A DNA stretch of 64,000 nt from an uncultured Kordia sp. (GCF_947489565.1 NZ_CANLEA010000014.1:145705-209704), one strand, 5' to 3'. Positions 25,401 to 33,963 are shown, counted from the first letter of the stretch. Notes: generated from the letters alone by a model not told the origin. A program made the numbers and translations.

Positions 25401-27117
25401 TGAAGGAATCACAACGGGGTCTATAATCATTCTAGATTTTGGTTTACTTACCAATACAGGTACCATAATTACTAGAAGTATAGGTATGTATTTTGATAGC
25501 CAAACGTTTACCAATGAAGGCATCGTGAAAATTTACGGAGGAGAGACTGGATTTAGGTTAAGTAGAAAAATAGTAAATAATAATATCATTGAAATATTAC
25601 CAGATGGCATAGCCGGTATGGGAAATGATACGTTTATAAATAACGGAACACTATTAAATAGAGGAACACTTAGCACAATTGCATTTGGTTTTCCTGTTCT
25701 TTCTACACTCCATAATTCAGAAACTGGCGTTATAGATAACAGAGCTACTTTAGTCATAGATGTATCAGATGATGGCATGTCGACTACCTTAATGCCGTCT
25801 ACCTTAATCAATGACGGTGCTATTATAAACACAGGTACCTATACTAATAATGGTGCATTAGTTAATAATGGAACGTTTACCAATAATAGTATATTTGATA
25901 ATTTAGGAACATTTAGTAATCCAGGGACACTTTCTGGAATCAACACAAGTCATACCCAAGATTTTACAAATGCAGGTACGTTAAGTCCTGGTAATTCTCC
26001 TGGTACCTATACTTTCAATAACAATTATTCAGCACAAACAACTGCTAACTTACAAATAGAATTAGAAAATGCTACCACATTCGATATCGTAACAGTAACT
26101 GGCACAGCAGCTATAAACGGTACACTAGAGGTTACTTTATTAGATAATTATTCACCAATAGTAGGCGATACTTTTACAATTTTAACAGCAGGTAACATTT
26201 CAGGAACTTTTGATACAATAAACTTGCCAGCAGGTTACAATTGGGATGTTAGGTATACAGCAACAGAAGTTATTTTAGAAATAATTCCAATTACTGTAAG
26301 TCCAGTAGTCTTTTTACAAGGCGCTTTACTATCTAATGGAAATACAAGCGTAATGCGAGACGATTTAAGGTCTTTAGGTTATTTACCAACGACATCACCA
26401 TATACAGATGGCTTAACTTGTGATGCATCGGTATTTAATACTGGAGGAACTAACGGAACAGGTAATACAAATAATGATATTGTAGATTGGGTTTGGGTAG
26501 AATTGCGTGATGCTACAGATAACACCTTAGTAATTGATGGGCAGTCTGCTTTATTACAGCGTGATGGTGATGTTGTAAGTATAGATGGTATATCTGTAGT
26601 AAGCTTTAATCAAGCAAGTGGTAATTATTATTTAGCAATTAAACATCGGAATCACTTAGCCGTTATGACAACAAATACAATAACTTTAAACAGAACAGCC
26701 ACAACTATAAACTTTACAGAATCCACTACTCCAATTACCTTTGGTACAAATGCGCAAGCAACTGTGATGTTACCATTACTTACTAGATCCGTATCTACAA
26801 ATTCGCCAGAATCAAATAATGTTTTAGCACTTTGGGCAGGAAATGCAAATGGAGATCAATTAGTGCAATATTCAGGAACGAGTCCTGATTCGCCAAATAT
26901 TTTATCAAACGTACTAAACGATGCTGGAAACTTTTTAAACTTCCCAACGTATTCGGTTTCAGGTTATAATACAAATGATATTGATATGAATGGAAGTACG
27001 CAGTATAGTGGAACAGCACCAGACACACCATTTATATTACAAAACGTACTAGCGCATCCTGGAAATTTCTTGAATTTTAGTACGTATCCAATAGAAGAAC
27101 AATTACCAGAGAATTAA
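22498..27117 (+). CDS. Giant Asn/Thr-rich repeat surface protein (adhesin-like), 1539 aa
   Basis: After a signal peptide ending at L-N-A-Q the protein is made of short parallel-beta-helix-like repeats such as G-T-(F/I/L)-T-N-x-G-T and N-N-G-T-F-x-N, up to about residue 1160. This composition is seen in autotransporter- and filamentous-haemagglutinin-like proteins. Next comes a compact domain (N-L-Q-I-E-L-E-N-A-T-T-F-D-I-V-T-V-T-G region) resembling passenger-associated repeats. A further domain follows with W-V-W-V-E-L-R-D-A and A-I-K-H-R-N-H-L-A. It ends with two dockerin-like segments (A-N-G-D-Q-L-V-Q-Y-S-G-T and M-N-G-S-T-Q-Y-S-G-T). No standard T9SS type A tail is visible, though the C-terminal pair may serve as anchor. 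Probably surface adhesion. Confidence 0.8.
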   Translation: MKKLLLLVTLSFTIPNLNAQTTYTYTGTGDWANTGNWSPSYPGTTIVAGDTVIINGNIVEADIINAGHLTISSSGSITTGINSGISNTGTLINEGALIATEFSGFSAFISTSGTLSNTGTITIGFGSSVDVTGSLINTGVIEIQPVANLFFSQNATIENSGTGIINNNGSFNTAATFTNMATINNVAALTNTGIFTNGQLLDISGTFTNNGTFVNTQTVENTGTFVNNDQKTATNNGTFNNTNSVTNNGIFVNPQTLNNTGTFVNNATLENTSLFNNTGTLTIAATGTMLNLGTYTNEGTIENNGTITNNGTLNNPLLFTNNGNYTNNNIFNNTGTLNCNGAFTNTIAFSNVGIINIETQGTLTISQTIDNQATGSITNSGTVTIPALGTLNNFGTFSNTNATFTNAGTVVNNTNANFEVTDNTSMHLFRNQATFTNHGTLTLTLASSSSNTNTGTINNTGVFDIPNNFYFPNQGTIANHGVFTINSVLFNDGVFLNTNEFNGSYEGSGSFANEGITTVDIIIRDFGLLTNTGTIITRSIGMYFDSQTFTNEGIVKIYGGETGFRLSRKIVNNNIIEILPDGIAGLSNDTFINNGTLLNRGTLSTIAFGFPVLSTLHNSETGVIDNRATLVIDVSDDGMSTTLMPSTLINDGAIINTGTYTNNGALVNNGTITNSNALNNGGSITIEAMGTLSTSGTTSNQATGSITNAGTITTLELGTFTNAGTITMDTMGTLSTSGTTNNQATASITNAGTITTLELGTFTNTGTITMDTTGTLSTSGTTNNQATASITNAGTITTLELGTFTNAGTITMDTTGTLSTSGTASNQATGSITNSGTVTTLALGTLNNFGTFSNTNATFTNAGTVVNNTNANFEVTDNTSMHLFRNQATFTNHGTLTLTLASSPSNTNTGTINNTGVFDIPNNFHFPNQGTIANHGVFTINGVLFNDGVFLNTNEFNGSYEGSGSFANEGITTGSIIILDFGLLTNTGTIITRSIGMYFDSQTFTNEGIVKIYGGETGFRLSRKIVNNNIIEILPDGIAGMGNDTFINNGTLLNRGTLSTIAFGFPVLSTLHNSETGVIDNRATLVIDVSDDGMSTTLMPSTLINDGAIINTGTYTNNGALVNNGTFTNNSIFDNLGTFSNPGTLSGINTSHTQDFTNAGTLSPGNSPGTYTFNNNYSAQTTANLQIELENATTFDIVTVTGTAAINGTLEVTLLDNYSPIVGDTFTILTAGNISGTFDTINLPAGYNWDVRYTATEVILEIIPITVSPVVFLQGALLSNGNTSVMRDDLRSLGYLPTTSPYTDGLTCDASVFNTGGTNGTGNTNNDIVDWVWVELRDATDNTLVIDGQSALLQRDGDVVSIDGISVVSFNQASGNYYLAIKHRNHLAVMTTNTITLNRTATTINFTESTTPITFGTNAQATVMLPLLTRSVSTNSPESNNVLALWAGNANGDQLVQYSGTSPDSPNILSNVLNDAGNFLNFPTYSVSGYNTNDIDMNGSTQYSGTAPDTPFILQNVLAHPGNFLNFSTYPIEEQLPEN
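23613..24509 (+). repeat. Long intragenic direct repeat, copy 1
   Basis: About 897 bp recur at 24978-25874 with a constant offset of 1365 bp (455 codons). Only scattered base differences are seen, for example TGTCAAATG against ATGGGAAATG near 24255 and 25620. The near-identity implies a recent duplication or ongoing gene conversion inside the gene. Confidence 0.9.
24565..25030 (+). repeat. 126-bp tandem repeat array within the surface-protein gene
   Basis: The unit begins GGAACGTTAAG at 24565, 24691, 24817 and 24943, a strict 126-bp (42-codon) period. It encodes segments containing G-T-L-S-T-S-G-T and G-T-I-T-T-L-E-L-G-T-F-T-N. There are about 3.7 copies. Reading frame is preserved, so unit-number change would alter protein length without frameshift. 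Confidence 0.95.
24978..25874 (+). repeat. Long intragenic direct repeat, copy 2
   Basis: Partner of 23613-24509. Between the two copies lies the 126-bp tandem array, so the gene appears to have grown by duplication of a block that included part of that array. Confidence 0.9.
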
Positions 27118-27146
27118 ACTAAATTCTTATTATTAATCAATAAAAC

Positions 27147-27174
27147 GTCTAGACTTAAAGTTTGGACTTTTTTT
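27147..27174 (+). terminator. Terminator after the repeat-protein gene
   Basis: GTCTAGACTT and AGTTTGGAC pair with two G-T wobbles around a tiny loop and are followed by a run of T. It lies 30 bp past the stop at 27117. Confidence 0.55.
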
Positions 27175-27194
27175 ATTGAAAAAAAATAAAAGAA

Positions 27195-27226
27195 TTGGCT
27201 GTCAAAACAGATTATTGTTATTTTTG
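27195..27226 (+). promoter_or_regulatory. Promoter of the GltB-like gene (TTG-N21-TATTTTTG)
   Basis: TTG at 27195-27197, a 21-bp spacer and TATTTTTG at 27219-27226 fit the Bacteroidota consensus. The ATG is 20 bp further, at 27246. Confidence 0.55.
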
Positions 27227-27245
27227 AGCAAACCTTTTAAAAACT

Positions 27246-28796
27246 ATGGATACGATTCTTACTTTTCTTGACTCAATTTCTTGGTGGATGTGGATTATTG
27301 TTGTGTTACTTATTATTGCTATTCGCGATATTTTACAAAGAAAACATACCATTAGTCATAACTTCCCTATCGTAGGACATATTCGTTATATGTTTGAAAG
27401 TATTGGTCCAGAAATTCGCCAGTATTTTGTAGCAAATAATCGCGAAGAATTACCTTTTAACCGTATTGAACGCGGTTGGATTTATGCGTCTGCAAAAAAA
27501 CAAAACAATTACGAAGGTTTTGGAACCGATAGAGATATTTATGCACATCATCATATGTTTATTAATAATGCCATGATGCCGTATAAAGTTCCAGAAAATC
27601 ATCCAAATGCTGTAGATAAATCTTTTCTGCCATGTGCAAAAGTGATGGGCGAATTCAACAAAAGAAAACGTCCATATCGTCCAGCATCTGTCATTAATAT
27701 TTCTGCAATGAGTTTTGGTTCTCTTTCTGCCAAAGCGGTAGAATCTATGAATAAAGGTGTAAAAATGGCAAATGCTTATCACAATACTGGTGAAGGTGGT
27801 TTGTCTCCATATCATAGTCACGGTGGCGATGTTGTTTTTCACTTCGGAACAGGATATTTTGGCGTACGTGCCGATGATGGTGGTTTTTCTATGGAAAAAA
27901 TGGTGAAGTTGGTACAAGATAATCCTTTTGTCAGAGCGATTGAAGTCAAATTATCACAAGGAGCAAAACCTGGAAAAGGTGGTGTTTTACCAGGAAAAAA
28001 GATCACACCTGAAATTGCTAAAATTAGAGGTGTTGAAGTTGGAAAAGATGTATTGTCTCCTCCAAATCATAAAGCATTTTCGACAGTGCCAGAATTGGTT
28101 GATTTTGTTGAAGCCATTGCGGAAGCTACAGGTTTACCAGTAGGAATTAAAGCAGCAATCGGAAAATTAGAACAATGGGAAGAATTGGCAGATATTATGA
28201 AAACGACTGGAAAAGGTCCCGATTTTATTACCGTTGACGGTGGTGAAGGTGGAACTGGAGCAGCGCCGCCAAGTTTTGCCGATCACGTATCTTTACCTTG
28301 GGTTTATGGTTTTGCAGATTTGTATAAATTATTCCAACAGAAAGGTTTAGCAGAACGTATTGTTTGGGTTGGAAGTGGAAAGTTAGGATTTCCAGCCAAA
28401 GCAGCAATGGCTTTTTCTATGGGTGTTGATTGTATCAATGTGGCACGTGAAGCTATGATGAGTATTGGTTGTATTCAGGCACAAATATGTCATACAAACA
28501 AATGTCCTGCAGGAGTTGCCACACAAAGTAAATGGTTACAAAACGGAATTGATCCGACGTTGAAATCTGTACGATTGGCGCAATATTTTAAAACTTTTCG
28601 AAAGGAGTTTGTGGAAATCACACATGCGGCTGGTTATGAGCATCCATGTCAATTTAAAATGACAGATATTAAGATGAATGTAGACGATCAGAATCTATCC
28701 AAAAACTTAGATAATACCTATAAATATCAAAAAACTCCTGTTCCTTTTGACGGAATGGAATCGTTAAAAACATGTGAGCATTTAGGCGGAAAATAA
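27246..28796 (+). CDS. FMN-binding glutamate-synthase-family protein (GltB-like, stand-alone)
   Basis: The 516-residue protein starts with a hydrophobic membrane-like segment (residues 8-25: I-S-W-W-M-W-I-I-V-V-L-L-I-I-A-I). The glutamate-synthase FMN/Fe-S domain follows: M-S-F-G-S-L-S-A-K-A, the acceptor-site loop D-G-G-E-G-G-T-G-A-A-P, and C-I-Q-A-Q-I-C-H-T-N-K-C-P-A-G-V, whose cysteines fit a 3Fe-4S cluster. It lacks the amidotransferase domain, so the ammonia source and exact reaction are unknown. Membrane-anchored proteins of this type are common in Bacteroidota. It appears monocistronic. Confidence 0.88.
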   Translation: MDTILTFLDSISWWMWIIVVLLIIAIRDILQRKHTISHNFPIVGHIRYMFESIGPEIRQYFVANNREELPFNRIERGWIYASAKKQNNYEGFGTDRDIYAHHHMFINNAMMPYKVPENHPNAVDKSFLPCAKVMGEFNKRKRPYRPASVINISAMSFGSLSAKAVESMNKGVKMANAYHNTGEGGLSPYHSHGGDVVFHFGTGYFGVRADDGGFSMEKMVKLVQDNPFVRAIEVKLSQGAKPGKGGVLPGKKITPEIAKIRGVEVGKDVLSPPNHKAFSTVPELVDFVEAIAEATGLPVGIKAAIGKLEQWEELADIMKTTGKGPDFITVDGGEGGTGAAPPSFADHVSLPWVYGFADLYKLFQQKGLAERIVWVGSGKLGFPAKAAMAFSMGVDCINVAREAMMSIGCIQAQICHTNKCPAGVATQSKWLQNGIDPTLKSVRLAQYFKTFRKEFVEITHAAGYEHPCQFKMTDIKMNVDDQNLSKNLDNTYKYQKTPVPFDGMESLKTCEHLGGK

Positions 28797-28841
28797 GCTA
28801 TTGATATACAAAGTTTCTGACTATTTTATGATGAATGAAGG

Positions 28842-29354
28842 TTATATGCGGCGAATTTCTGTGCGCTTTTCGTGATTTCTACCTTTGTATTTGACTAAGT
28901 GTACTTCAATTTCTTTTTCGTTTAGAAATGTTGCGTTTTCGACACGTTCCAGGTTTTTATAGTTGAAAAGTCTGGTTTGTAATGTCGCTAAGTCTGTAAT
29001 TTTAATCACATCGCTGTAGACTTCCATGAGCTTGTTACACTGAAAGCTATTCCCTATGAATGAAACTGTTGAAATTCGTTCGTAGATAAGGTCATGTATC
29101 TCAAGTATATCTAAATGTATTAGTTTTGCGGTTCCTTCTACAGGTATGTATACATATCCAAAGCCTTCCTGTTGCCAATGATCTATTCTTTCATTGATAT
29201 AATTCCAATTGTTGGAGAATAATTTTTCATTGATGTTTGTATTGTTGTACAGTACATTTACTTTCCATAATGATCTTCCATTATTTGGTTCTGCATGCCC
29301 TACGATGTCTACTACTAGTGTTCCGTTGGTTGTTTTTTTAGATACTGTATCCAC
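28842..29354 (-). CDS. Uncharacterised 170-aa cytoplasmic protein
   Basis: The frame opens with GTG at 29354; an upstream stop in frame excludes a longer form and no ATG is near. The sequence is mixed alpha/beta with no signal peptide or membrane span. It contains an I-D-H-W-Q-Q-E-G-F-G-Y-V-Y-I-P-V-E-G segment near residue 60. I do not recognise a family. It follows the next minus-strand gene by 21 bp, so the two may form a small operon. Confidence 0.6.
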   Translation of the reverse strand: MDTVSKKTTNGTLVVDIVGHAEPNNGRSLWKVNVLYNNTNINEKLFSNNWNYINERIDHWQQEGFGYVYIPVEGTAKLIHLDILEIHDLIYERISTVSFIGNSFQCNKLMEVYSDVIKITDLATLQTRLFNYKNLERVENATFLNEKEIEVHLVKYKGRNHEKRTEIRRI

Positions 29355-29375
29355 AATTTATATTGTTTTTATATG

Positions 29376-29858
29376 CTATAACTCTTCGCCCAATTCTTCC
29401 AAATCAAGTGTAAAATCATATTGTAAATCTTCATGCAGGGTTTTAATTGCTTTTTTTGCCATAGCTAATTGCCGTTCGTATATATTCATCATTTGAATGC
29501 TTTTTTGATGTCGCGGCTTTAATTCTTTCAACTTTGCACAAAAATGTAGTAAAATGGCAGCTTCGGTTTCTTTCTTTTTAGAATATCTGATATATTTTTT
29601 GAGCGTTCGCAGAATTTTTCGCGTACTCTTTTTGACATAATATAAACTGTCGTGATTTAGTTTTGAAAAAGCTTCATCCGTTTCCTCTTGCACAGATTGA
29701 ATATACGCATCTTCATCATGAGAATCGAAAAGTAAGTACGTAAGCAGTTCTTTATTTTCTTTTTTAAACTTTGCTAATTTCAAGCAGATTTCCATCAATT
29801 CTTGATGTGAATGATCTTTCAATTCTTTTTTTAGTACGGAAACTGTGACTGCTTTCAT
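29376..29858 (-). CDS. Helical protein of unknown function (DUF6155-like)
   Basis: The 160-residue, lysine-rich, all-helical protein starts with V-L-K-K-E-L-K-D-H-S-H-Q-E-L-M-E-I-C-L-K-L. A K-F-K-K-E-N-K-E-L-L-T-Y-L-L-F-D segment follows. This resembles a Bacteroidota family labelled DUF6155, although the match is from memory. No signal peptide. Role unknown. Confidence 0.6.
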   Translation of the reverse strand: MKAVTVSVLKKELKDHSHQELMEICLKLAKFKKENKELLTYLLFDSHDEDAYIQSVQEETDEAFSKLNHDSLYYVKKSTRKILRTLKKYIRYSKKKETEAAILLHFCAKLKELKPRHQKSIQMMNIYERQLAMAKKAIKTLHEDLQYDFTLDLEELGEEL

Positions 29859-29900
29859 GTCTGTGAATGATTTTGCCGTAATTTAAACAATAAATCTTTA

Positions 29901-29932
29901 TTTGTCTAGTTAGTTAAAACGTATTATGTTTG
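29901..29932 (+). promoter_or_regulatory. Promoter TTTG-N20-TATGTTTG
   Basis: TTTG at 29901-29904, exactly 20 bp, then TATGTTTG at 29925-29932 match the Bacteroidota -33/-7 pair. The ATG at 29949 is only 16 bp beyond, giving a leader of about 10 nt. Confidence 0.65.
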
Positions 29933-29948
29933 CTAAAAATGCTATTTT

Positions 29949-30473
29949 ATGGAAGACAAAATTTTTGACTTGTTAATGTATTCAATTCCTGCCATTATTA
30001 CGGGCGGACTCGCTTATTTTTTCTTTAGAGATCACATGTCAAATGAAGACAAAAGAAGACGTTATTTATTGCATAAAGATGCTCAGAAAGAAGCATTGCC
30101 AATACGTTTTCAAGCGTACGAACGTCTTTCATTATTTTTAGAACGCATCGCTCCAGCTAAATTATTGATTCGTGTTTCACCAAATTCTACCAATAAAGAA
30201 GATTACGAACGCTTGTTGATTATGAGCATCGAACAAGAGTTTGATCACAATTTGTCGCAACAAATATATATGAGCGATCAATGTTGGAATATTATCATTG
30301 CAGCAAAAAATACCACCATACAACTGATTCGTAAAGCAGGATTGTCTGACAAAGTAACTTCTGCCGATAAATTACGAGAAGTGATTCTCACAGAAATGAT
30401 GGAGCAAGAATCACCAAGTAGCACAGCTTTATCTTTTATTAAAAAAGAAGTTGGCGATATTTTAAATCCTTAA
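29949..30473 (+). CDS. Membrane-anchored protein of unknown function (DUF7935-like)
   Basis: The 174-residue protein has an N-terminal membrane span (about residues 8-26: M-Y-S-I-P-A-I-I-T-G-G-L-A-Y-F-F-F). A charged helical cytoplasmic part follows, with L-P-I-R-F-Q-A-Y-E-R-L-S-L-F-L-E-R-I near residue 50. I associate it with a Bacteroidota DUF family (DUF7935) but cannot confirm this. Function unknown. It is flanked by a divergent gene upstream and a convergent T9SS gene downstream. Confidence 0.65.
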   Translation: MEDKIFDLLMYSIPAIITGGLAYFFFRDHMSNEDKRRRYLLHKDAQKEALPIRFQAYERLSLFLERIAPAKLLIRVSPNSTNKEDYERLLIMSIEQEFDHNLSQQIYMSDQCWNIIIAAKNTTIQLIRKAGLSDKVTSADKLREVILTEMMEQESPSSTALSFIKKEVGDILNP

Positions 30474-30493
30474 AATTATTTAAGTTTAGAATC

Positions 30494-31399
30494 TTAGTTT
30501 TTGGCAATCTTAAAGGTTTTGCTCCTGTTTTGAGTATCCTTAAGTGTAACAAAATACAATCCGCTTTGAAGTTGTGACATGTCAACAGTTTCAAATTGAC
30601 TTTTCTGTTGTAGCATAAGCTGTCCTTGTACAGAATAGATTTCAAGCGATTTTATAGCAGATGTATTGTTTATGTTTAAAGTATTGCTAGTAGGATTTGG
30701 ATATAATTGTACATCGCTAAAAGCAAACTCCGTTGTACTCAATAATGTTTGCGATTCTATATAAAGAGGTTCTGCTACTTCAATCACAGCAGTATACACA
30801 TCCAAATCAGCTTTCAAGAGTGTTGCATCACATTCACAAGCAATTCCATAAGATCTTAGCAGTGAATTAGTCATAGATGACGGAAACAGTTGTCGGTAAA
30901 AGTATACATTATGTGTTACAAATATTGCGTTCAATCCAGTATCATTTGTGGTAATAACGCCATTACTAGTTCCCGTTGGTATTCCTATGGATACATCGTT
31001 AATTTTTATATATAATTCATTATAGGAATAGCGATCATCCAAAGGATATGCATTTTTGATGACAGAAGAATATGCTAATAATTCTGTTGCTAATTGATTA
31101 TTATCGCAATTGTTACACACAACCAACGTCCTATTTCCTAACAAATTAGGATCCATAAACGTACTTTCTATATCATCATACGCAGTAACATTATTGCCCA
31201 TTAATATGGCATTCAGTCCCGCATCATTGGAATAATCTGTGGCACCAGCAGGCATATTGTAATAATAGGTTGGTGCGCCAATATAAGCGCCTATAGTTGG
31301 ACTTTCATCCATCAATTCTATTTGAACGTACTTATATTGACCAAATGAAAGTTGAAAAATGCAAAATAATAACGTGGTAAGTGTAATTTTTTGGTTCAT
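30494..31399 (-). CDS. T9SS type A sorting-domain secreted protein
   Basis: The 301-residue protein has a signal peptide ending at S-F-G-Q and a C-terminal sorting domain (about residues 228-301). That domain shows the usual L-Y-P-N-P-T-S-N-T-L-N-I-N, L-E-I-Y-S-V-Q-G-Q and L-Q-S-G-L-Y-F-V-T-L-K-D strands. The central part repeats a short block: Y-S-N-D-A-G-L-N-A-I-L-M-G-N-N-V near residue 57 and T-N-D-T-G-L-N-A-I-F-V-T-H-N-V near 151. It has no known enzyme motif. It should be exported by the type IX system and attached to the surface or released. Confidence 0.85.
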   Translation of the reverse strand: MNQKITLTTLLFCIFQLSFGQYKYVQIELMDESPTIGAYIGAPTYYYNMPAGATDYSNDAGLNAILMGNNVTAYDDIESTFMDPNLLGNRTLVVCNNCDNNQLATELLAYSSVIKNAYPLDDRYSYNELYIKINDVSIGIPTGTSNGVITTNDTGLNAIFVTHNVYFYRQLFPSSMTNSLLRSYGIACECDATLLKADLDVYTAVIEVAEPLYIESQTLLSTTEFAFSDVQLYPNPTSNTLNINNTSAIKSLEIYSVQGQLMLQQKSQFETVDMSQLQSGLYFVTLKDTQNRSKTFKIAKN

Positions 31400-31502
31400 A
31401 GCTGGTAATTTTTATTTTAAAAATACTAAAATTTCCGATTCAACAAACGAAATGATCAATTGTATTGTTAGAAATTAAGCAAAATGCCGTACTACTACGT
31501 AT

Positions 31503-33677
31503 TTAGTTTTTCATTCGCTTTTCTAAAAATGCCAATTCTTTCTCTGTTAGAAGCTTTTTTGTTCGCGTAATATTTTCTGTATAATCAGGATTTTTGATGA
31601 TACTGTCTAATAAATCTCTACAAAACTTTGCAAATCGCCAATTTGGATGCATGGCTCCGTTGACTAAATCTACTAAGTTTTGATCGGTGAATGAACGCAA
31701 TTCATTCATAAAAATAAATGCATTCTTTCGCACTTCAAAATGGTTGTACGCACGTGTATAGTTTGATAATTCTTGATAATATACTGGTGTATTGCGTCCA
31801 CTATAATTTTTAGTTACAATTGCCAAGGTTAGCCAAAGTATTCGGAAACTTTTATCGTTAAATCCGATGATATCTTTTGTTTGATCTAAATATTTCTTTT
31901 GATCTGCTGGAAAGTTTACCCATAAATTGTAGAAAGCGGCTTCTTTGGTTTCGTATGAAGCATCATTTAATAAGGTTTCGTAATCCGATTTTAATTCAAT
32001 AGGAATTTTGGTCAGTGTCAATGCAATTGCTTGACGAATTTTTAAATTGTTGGTTTGAAACGCAGCTTTATAGGCGCTTATTCTTTCTGTAGAACTTTCT
32101 TGTGGAATATTTTTGACAAGATTTACGAGTAATTCATCTGAAATTGGATCTTCCGTTAGTACTACTTCCGTTTGAGATATACTAATTGCACTTTTAATAG
32201 CATTGCTAATTTTTACACTGGTTCCATTTTTATTGGCTAATCTAAACAAAGCCACTTGTGTTGGTGTGCCTTGCATTCCTCCTAAATACGCATACATGCT
32301 GTTCTCCATGCCTGAATTACTTGTGAGCAATCGTTCAAAATCATAAAAATCATCAGGCAATTGCGGATTTACCAACCACATTTTCACAAACTCATCTAAA
32401 TTTTGACCACTTTCTTCTGCTACAATTTTGATAAAGTCTTCAGTCTCTGCACTGCTGAATTTGTAAGTATTCAAATATCGTTTTACAGCATTTTTAAACG
32501 GCTTGTCTCCTACTTTGGTTCGCAATACATGCAAAGCCCAAGCTCCTTTTTGATAAAACGTTAAACTGCTTGCTTTCGGATTTAAAACGGCTTCACCTTT
32601 TCCATCATTTAAAGCTCTTAAGTCCATTGCTGACTTGAATAGTTGCCAATAAAAATAATCGTCACCAAAAATTTCTTTTTCCGCTAATAACGCATAGTAG
32701 GTTGCAAAACCTTCTTGTAACCAATGGTGTTTTCCGCTTTTGGCTGTCACCAAATCACCAAACCATTGATGCGCTAGTTCATGTGCGTTGACATTTACAT
32801 AGTTTTTATCTACAAAACCAATACTATCTATCACAAAAGCATCGGAGAAAATGGTGGTACTTGTGTTTTCCATTCCTGCATATAAAAAGTCTTTTACAGG
32901 AACTTGCTTATAATTTTGCCAAGGATACGGAACGCCAATTTCTGCTTCTAAGAAGTCAAAAATACGTTTGGTATGACGATAAGTAGGTTCAAACTTGGCT
33001 TCGTCTTCTGGATAATAATACAATTCTATTGGTACGCCACTTTTAGAAGTGATGACTTTCTTTTGATACTTTCCAATCGCAATCGCAGCCAAATAACTAC
33101 TCATTGGTTGTTTCATATCATAATACCATTTTGTCAGCGAATCATTGGGCGATTCTTTCTTAATCAATTTTCCATTAGCAATGACTTCATAACGCTTGTC
33201 GAACGTAATACTAAAATCAAATTCCACTTTTTCGTTGACATCGTCAAAACTCGGTAGCCAACTGCTTGTATATTTTCCTTGTCCTTGTGTCCAGACTTGT
33301 TTTCTGCCTTTTTTCTCATCCCAATCAATAAAATACATGGCTTTTTTAGGATGTGTAAATGCTGCTAAACCTACCGTATGCTTCTCTCCTTTTTTAAATT
33401 TACTTTTCAGTACAATCTTTCTATCCTTCGTATAAGTATCTGTTCCCTGAAATGTTTTTTGATAGACTTTATAAGTATCTATTGATCTCATATCAAAATA
33501 AATAGAATCTGTATCTTTCAAAATTTCAAATTCGTAGTGTACATCAATCCCAATTTCTTTTAATGCGGGACGAATGACAAGATCAACGGTTGCTTTTTTA
33601 AAATCAACAACCTCAGTTTGTTGCGCAAAAGCAAGACCGCTAAAACAACATAGGAAAAAGGAAAAAATATACTTCAT
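31503..33677 (-). CDS. M1-family zinc aminopeptidase, exported
   Basis: The 724-residue protein has a signal peptide ending near L-A-F-A-Q. The M1 exopeptidase motif is G-M-E-N (268-271), the zinc site H-E-L-A-H (299-303) is followed by W-F-G-D, and the third ligand is E322 in L-Q-E-G-F-A-T-Y-Y. An ARM/HEAT-like helical C-terminal half follows. It removes N-terminal residues from peptides in the periplasm or outside the cell. An 11-bp inverted repeat lies just upstream (33692-33730). Confidence 0.93.
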   Translation of the reverse strand: MKYIFSFFLCCFSGLAFAQQTEVVDFKKATVDLVIRPALKEIGIDVHYEFEILKDTDSIYFDMRSIDTYKVYQKTFQGTDTYTKDRKIVLKSKFKKGEKHTVGLAAFTHPKKAMYFIDWDEKKGRKQVWTQGQGKYTSSWLPSFDDVNEKVEFDFSITFDKRYEVIANGKLIKKESPNDSLTKWYYDMKQPMSSYLAAIAIGKYQKKVITSKSGVPIELYYYPEDEAKFEPTYRHTKRIFDFLEAEIGVPYPWQNYKQVPVKDFLYAGMENTSTTIFSDAFVIDSIGFVDKNYVNVNAHELAHQWFGDLVTAKSGKHHWLQEGFATYYALLAEKEIFGDDYFYWQLFKSAMDLRALNDGKGEAVLNPKASSLTFYQKGAWALHVLRTKVGDKPFKNAVKRYLNTYKFSSAETEDFIKIVAEESGQNLDEFVKMWLVNPQLPDDFYDFERLLTSNSGMENSMYAYLGGMQGTPTQVALFRLANKNGTSVKISNAIKSAISISQTEVVLTEDPISDELLVNLVKNIPQESSTERISAYKAAFQTNNLKIRQAIALTLTKIPIELKSDYETLLNDASYETKEAAFYNLWVNFPADQKKYLDQTKDIIGFNDKSFRILWLTLAIVTKNYSGRNTPVYYQELSNYTRAYNHFEVRKNAFIFMNELRSFTDQNLVDLVNGAMHPNWRFAKFCRDLLDSIIKNPDYTENITRTKKLLTEKELAFLEKRMKN

Positions 33678-33691
33678 GATACGCTATAAAC

Positions 33692-33730
33692 AAATAATAC
33701 ACCAAAATAGTATATTTCAGTGTATTATTT
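33692..33730. promoter_or_regulatory. Perfect 11-bp inverted repeat upstream of the aminopeptidase gene
   Basis: AAATAATACAC (33692-33702) and GTGTATTATTT (33720-33730) are exact inverse copies with 17 bp between them, starting 15 bp before the start codon at 33677. It could be an operator over the promoter or a leader hairpin. No regulator is identified. Confidence 0.45.
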
Positions 33731-33912
33731 AATTTGAGTTTCAGATAACTTTTCAATTAAAGTTACATTTTCATCAAGGAAAAAGTTGTTCCCAACTGAA
33801 TTACATTTTTTTATTTTCGTTTTCTTTGTTCTCCCAAAGAAAAGAAACAAAAGAAACACCTCTGGAAAAGATAAAGCATACTCTAGACTATCATATAAAA
33901 CTGATGTTAAAT

Positions 33913-33946
33913 AAAAAGCCTTAGCATTTTCATACTAAGGCTTTTG
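33913..33946 (-). terminator. Terminator of the PNGase F-like gene
   Basis: AAAAGCCTTAG pairs with CTAAGGCTTTT across a 10-base loop, with an A/T tract. It lies 18 bp beyond the end of the minus-strand gene at 33964. Confidence 0.8.
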
Positions 33947-33963
33947 TTATATATATATTTAAA

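Noticed and set aside
22498..27117. Possible CRISPR array from regularly spaced 126-bp repeats
   Set aside because: The repeats are contiguous without unique spacers, lie in an intact frame and encode protein; there are no cas genes.
27450..27917. 155-codon minus-strand frame within the GltB-like gene
   Set aside because: It overlaps a strongly supported gene fully, is His/Phe-rich without motifs, and reflects the codon pattern of the plus strand.
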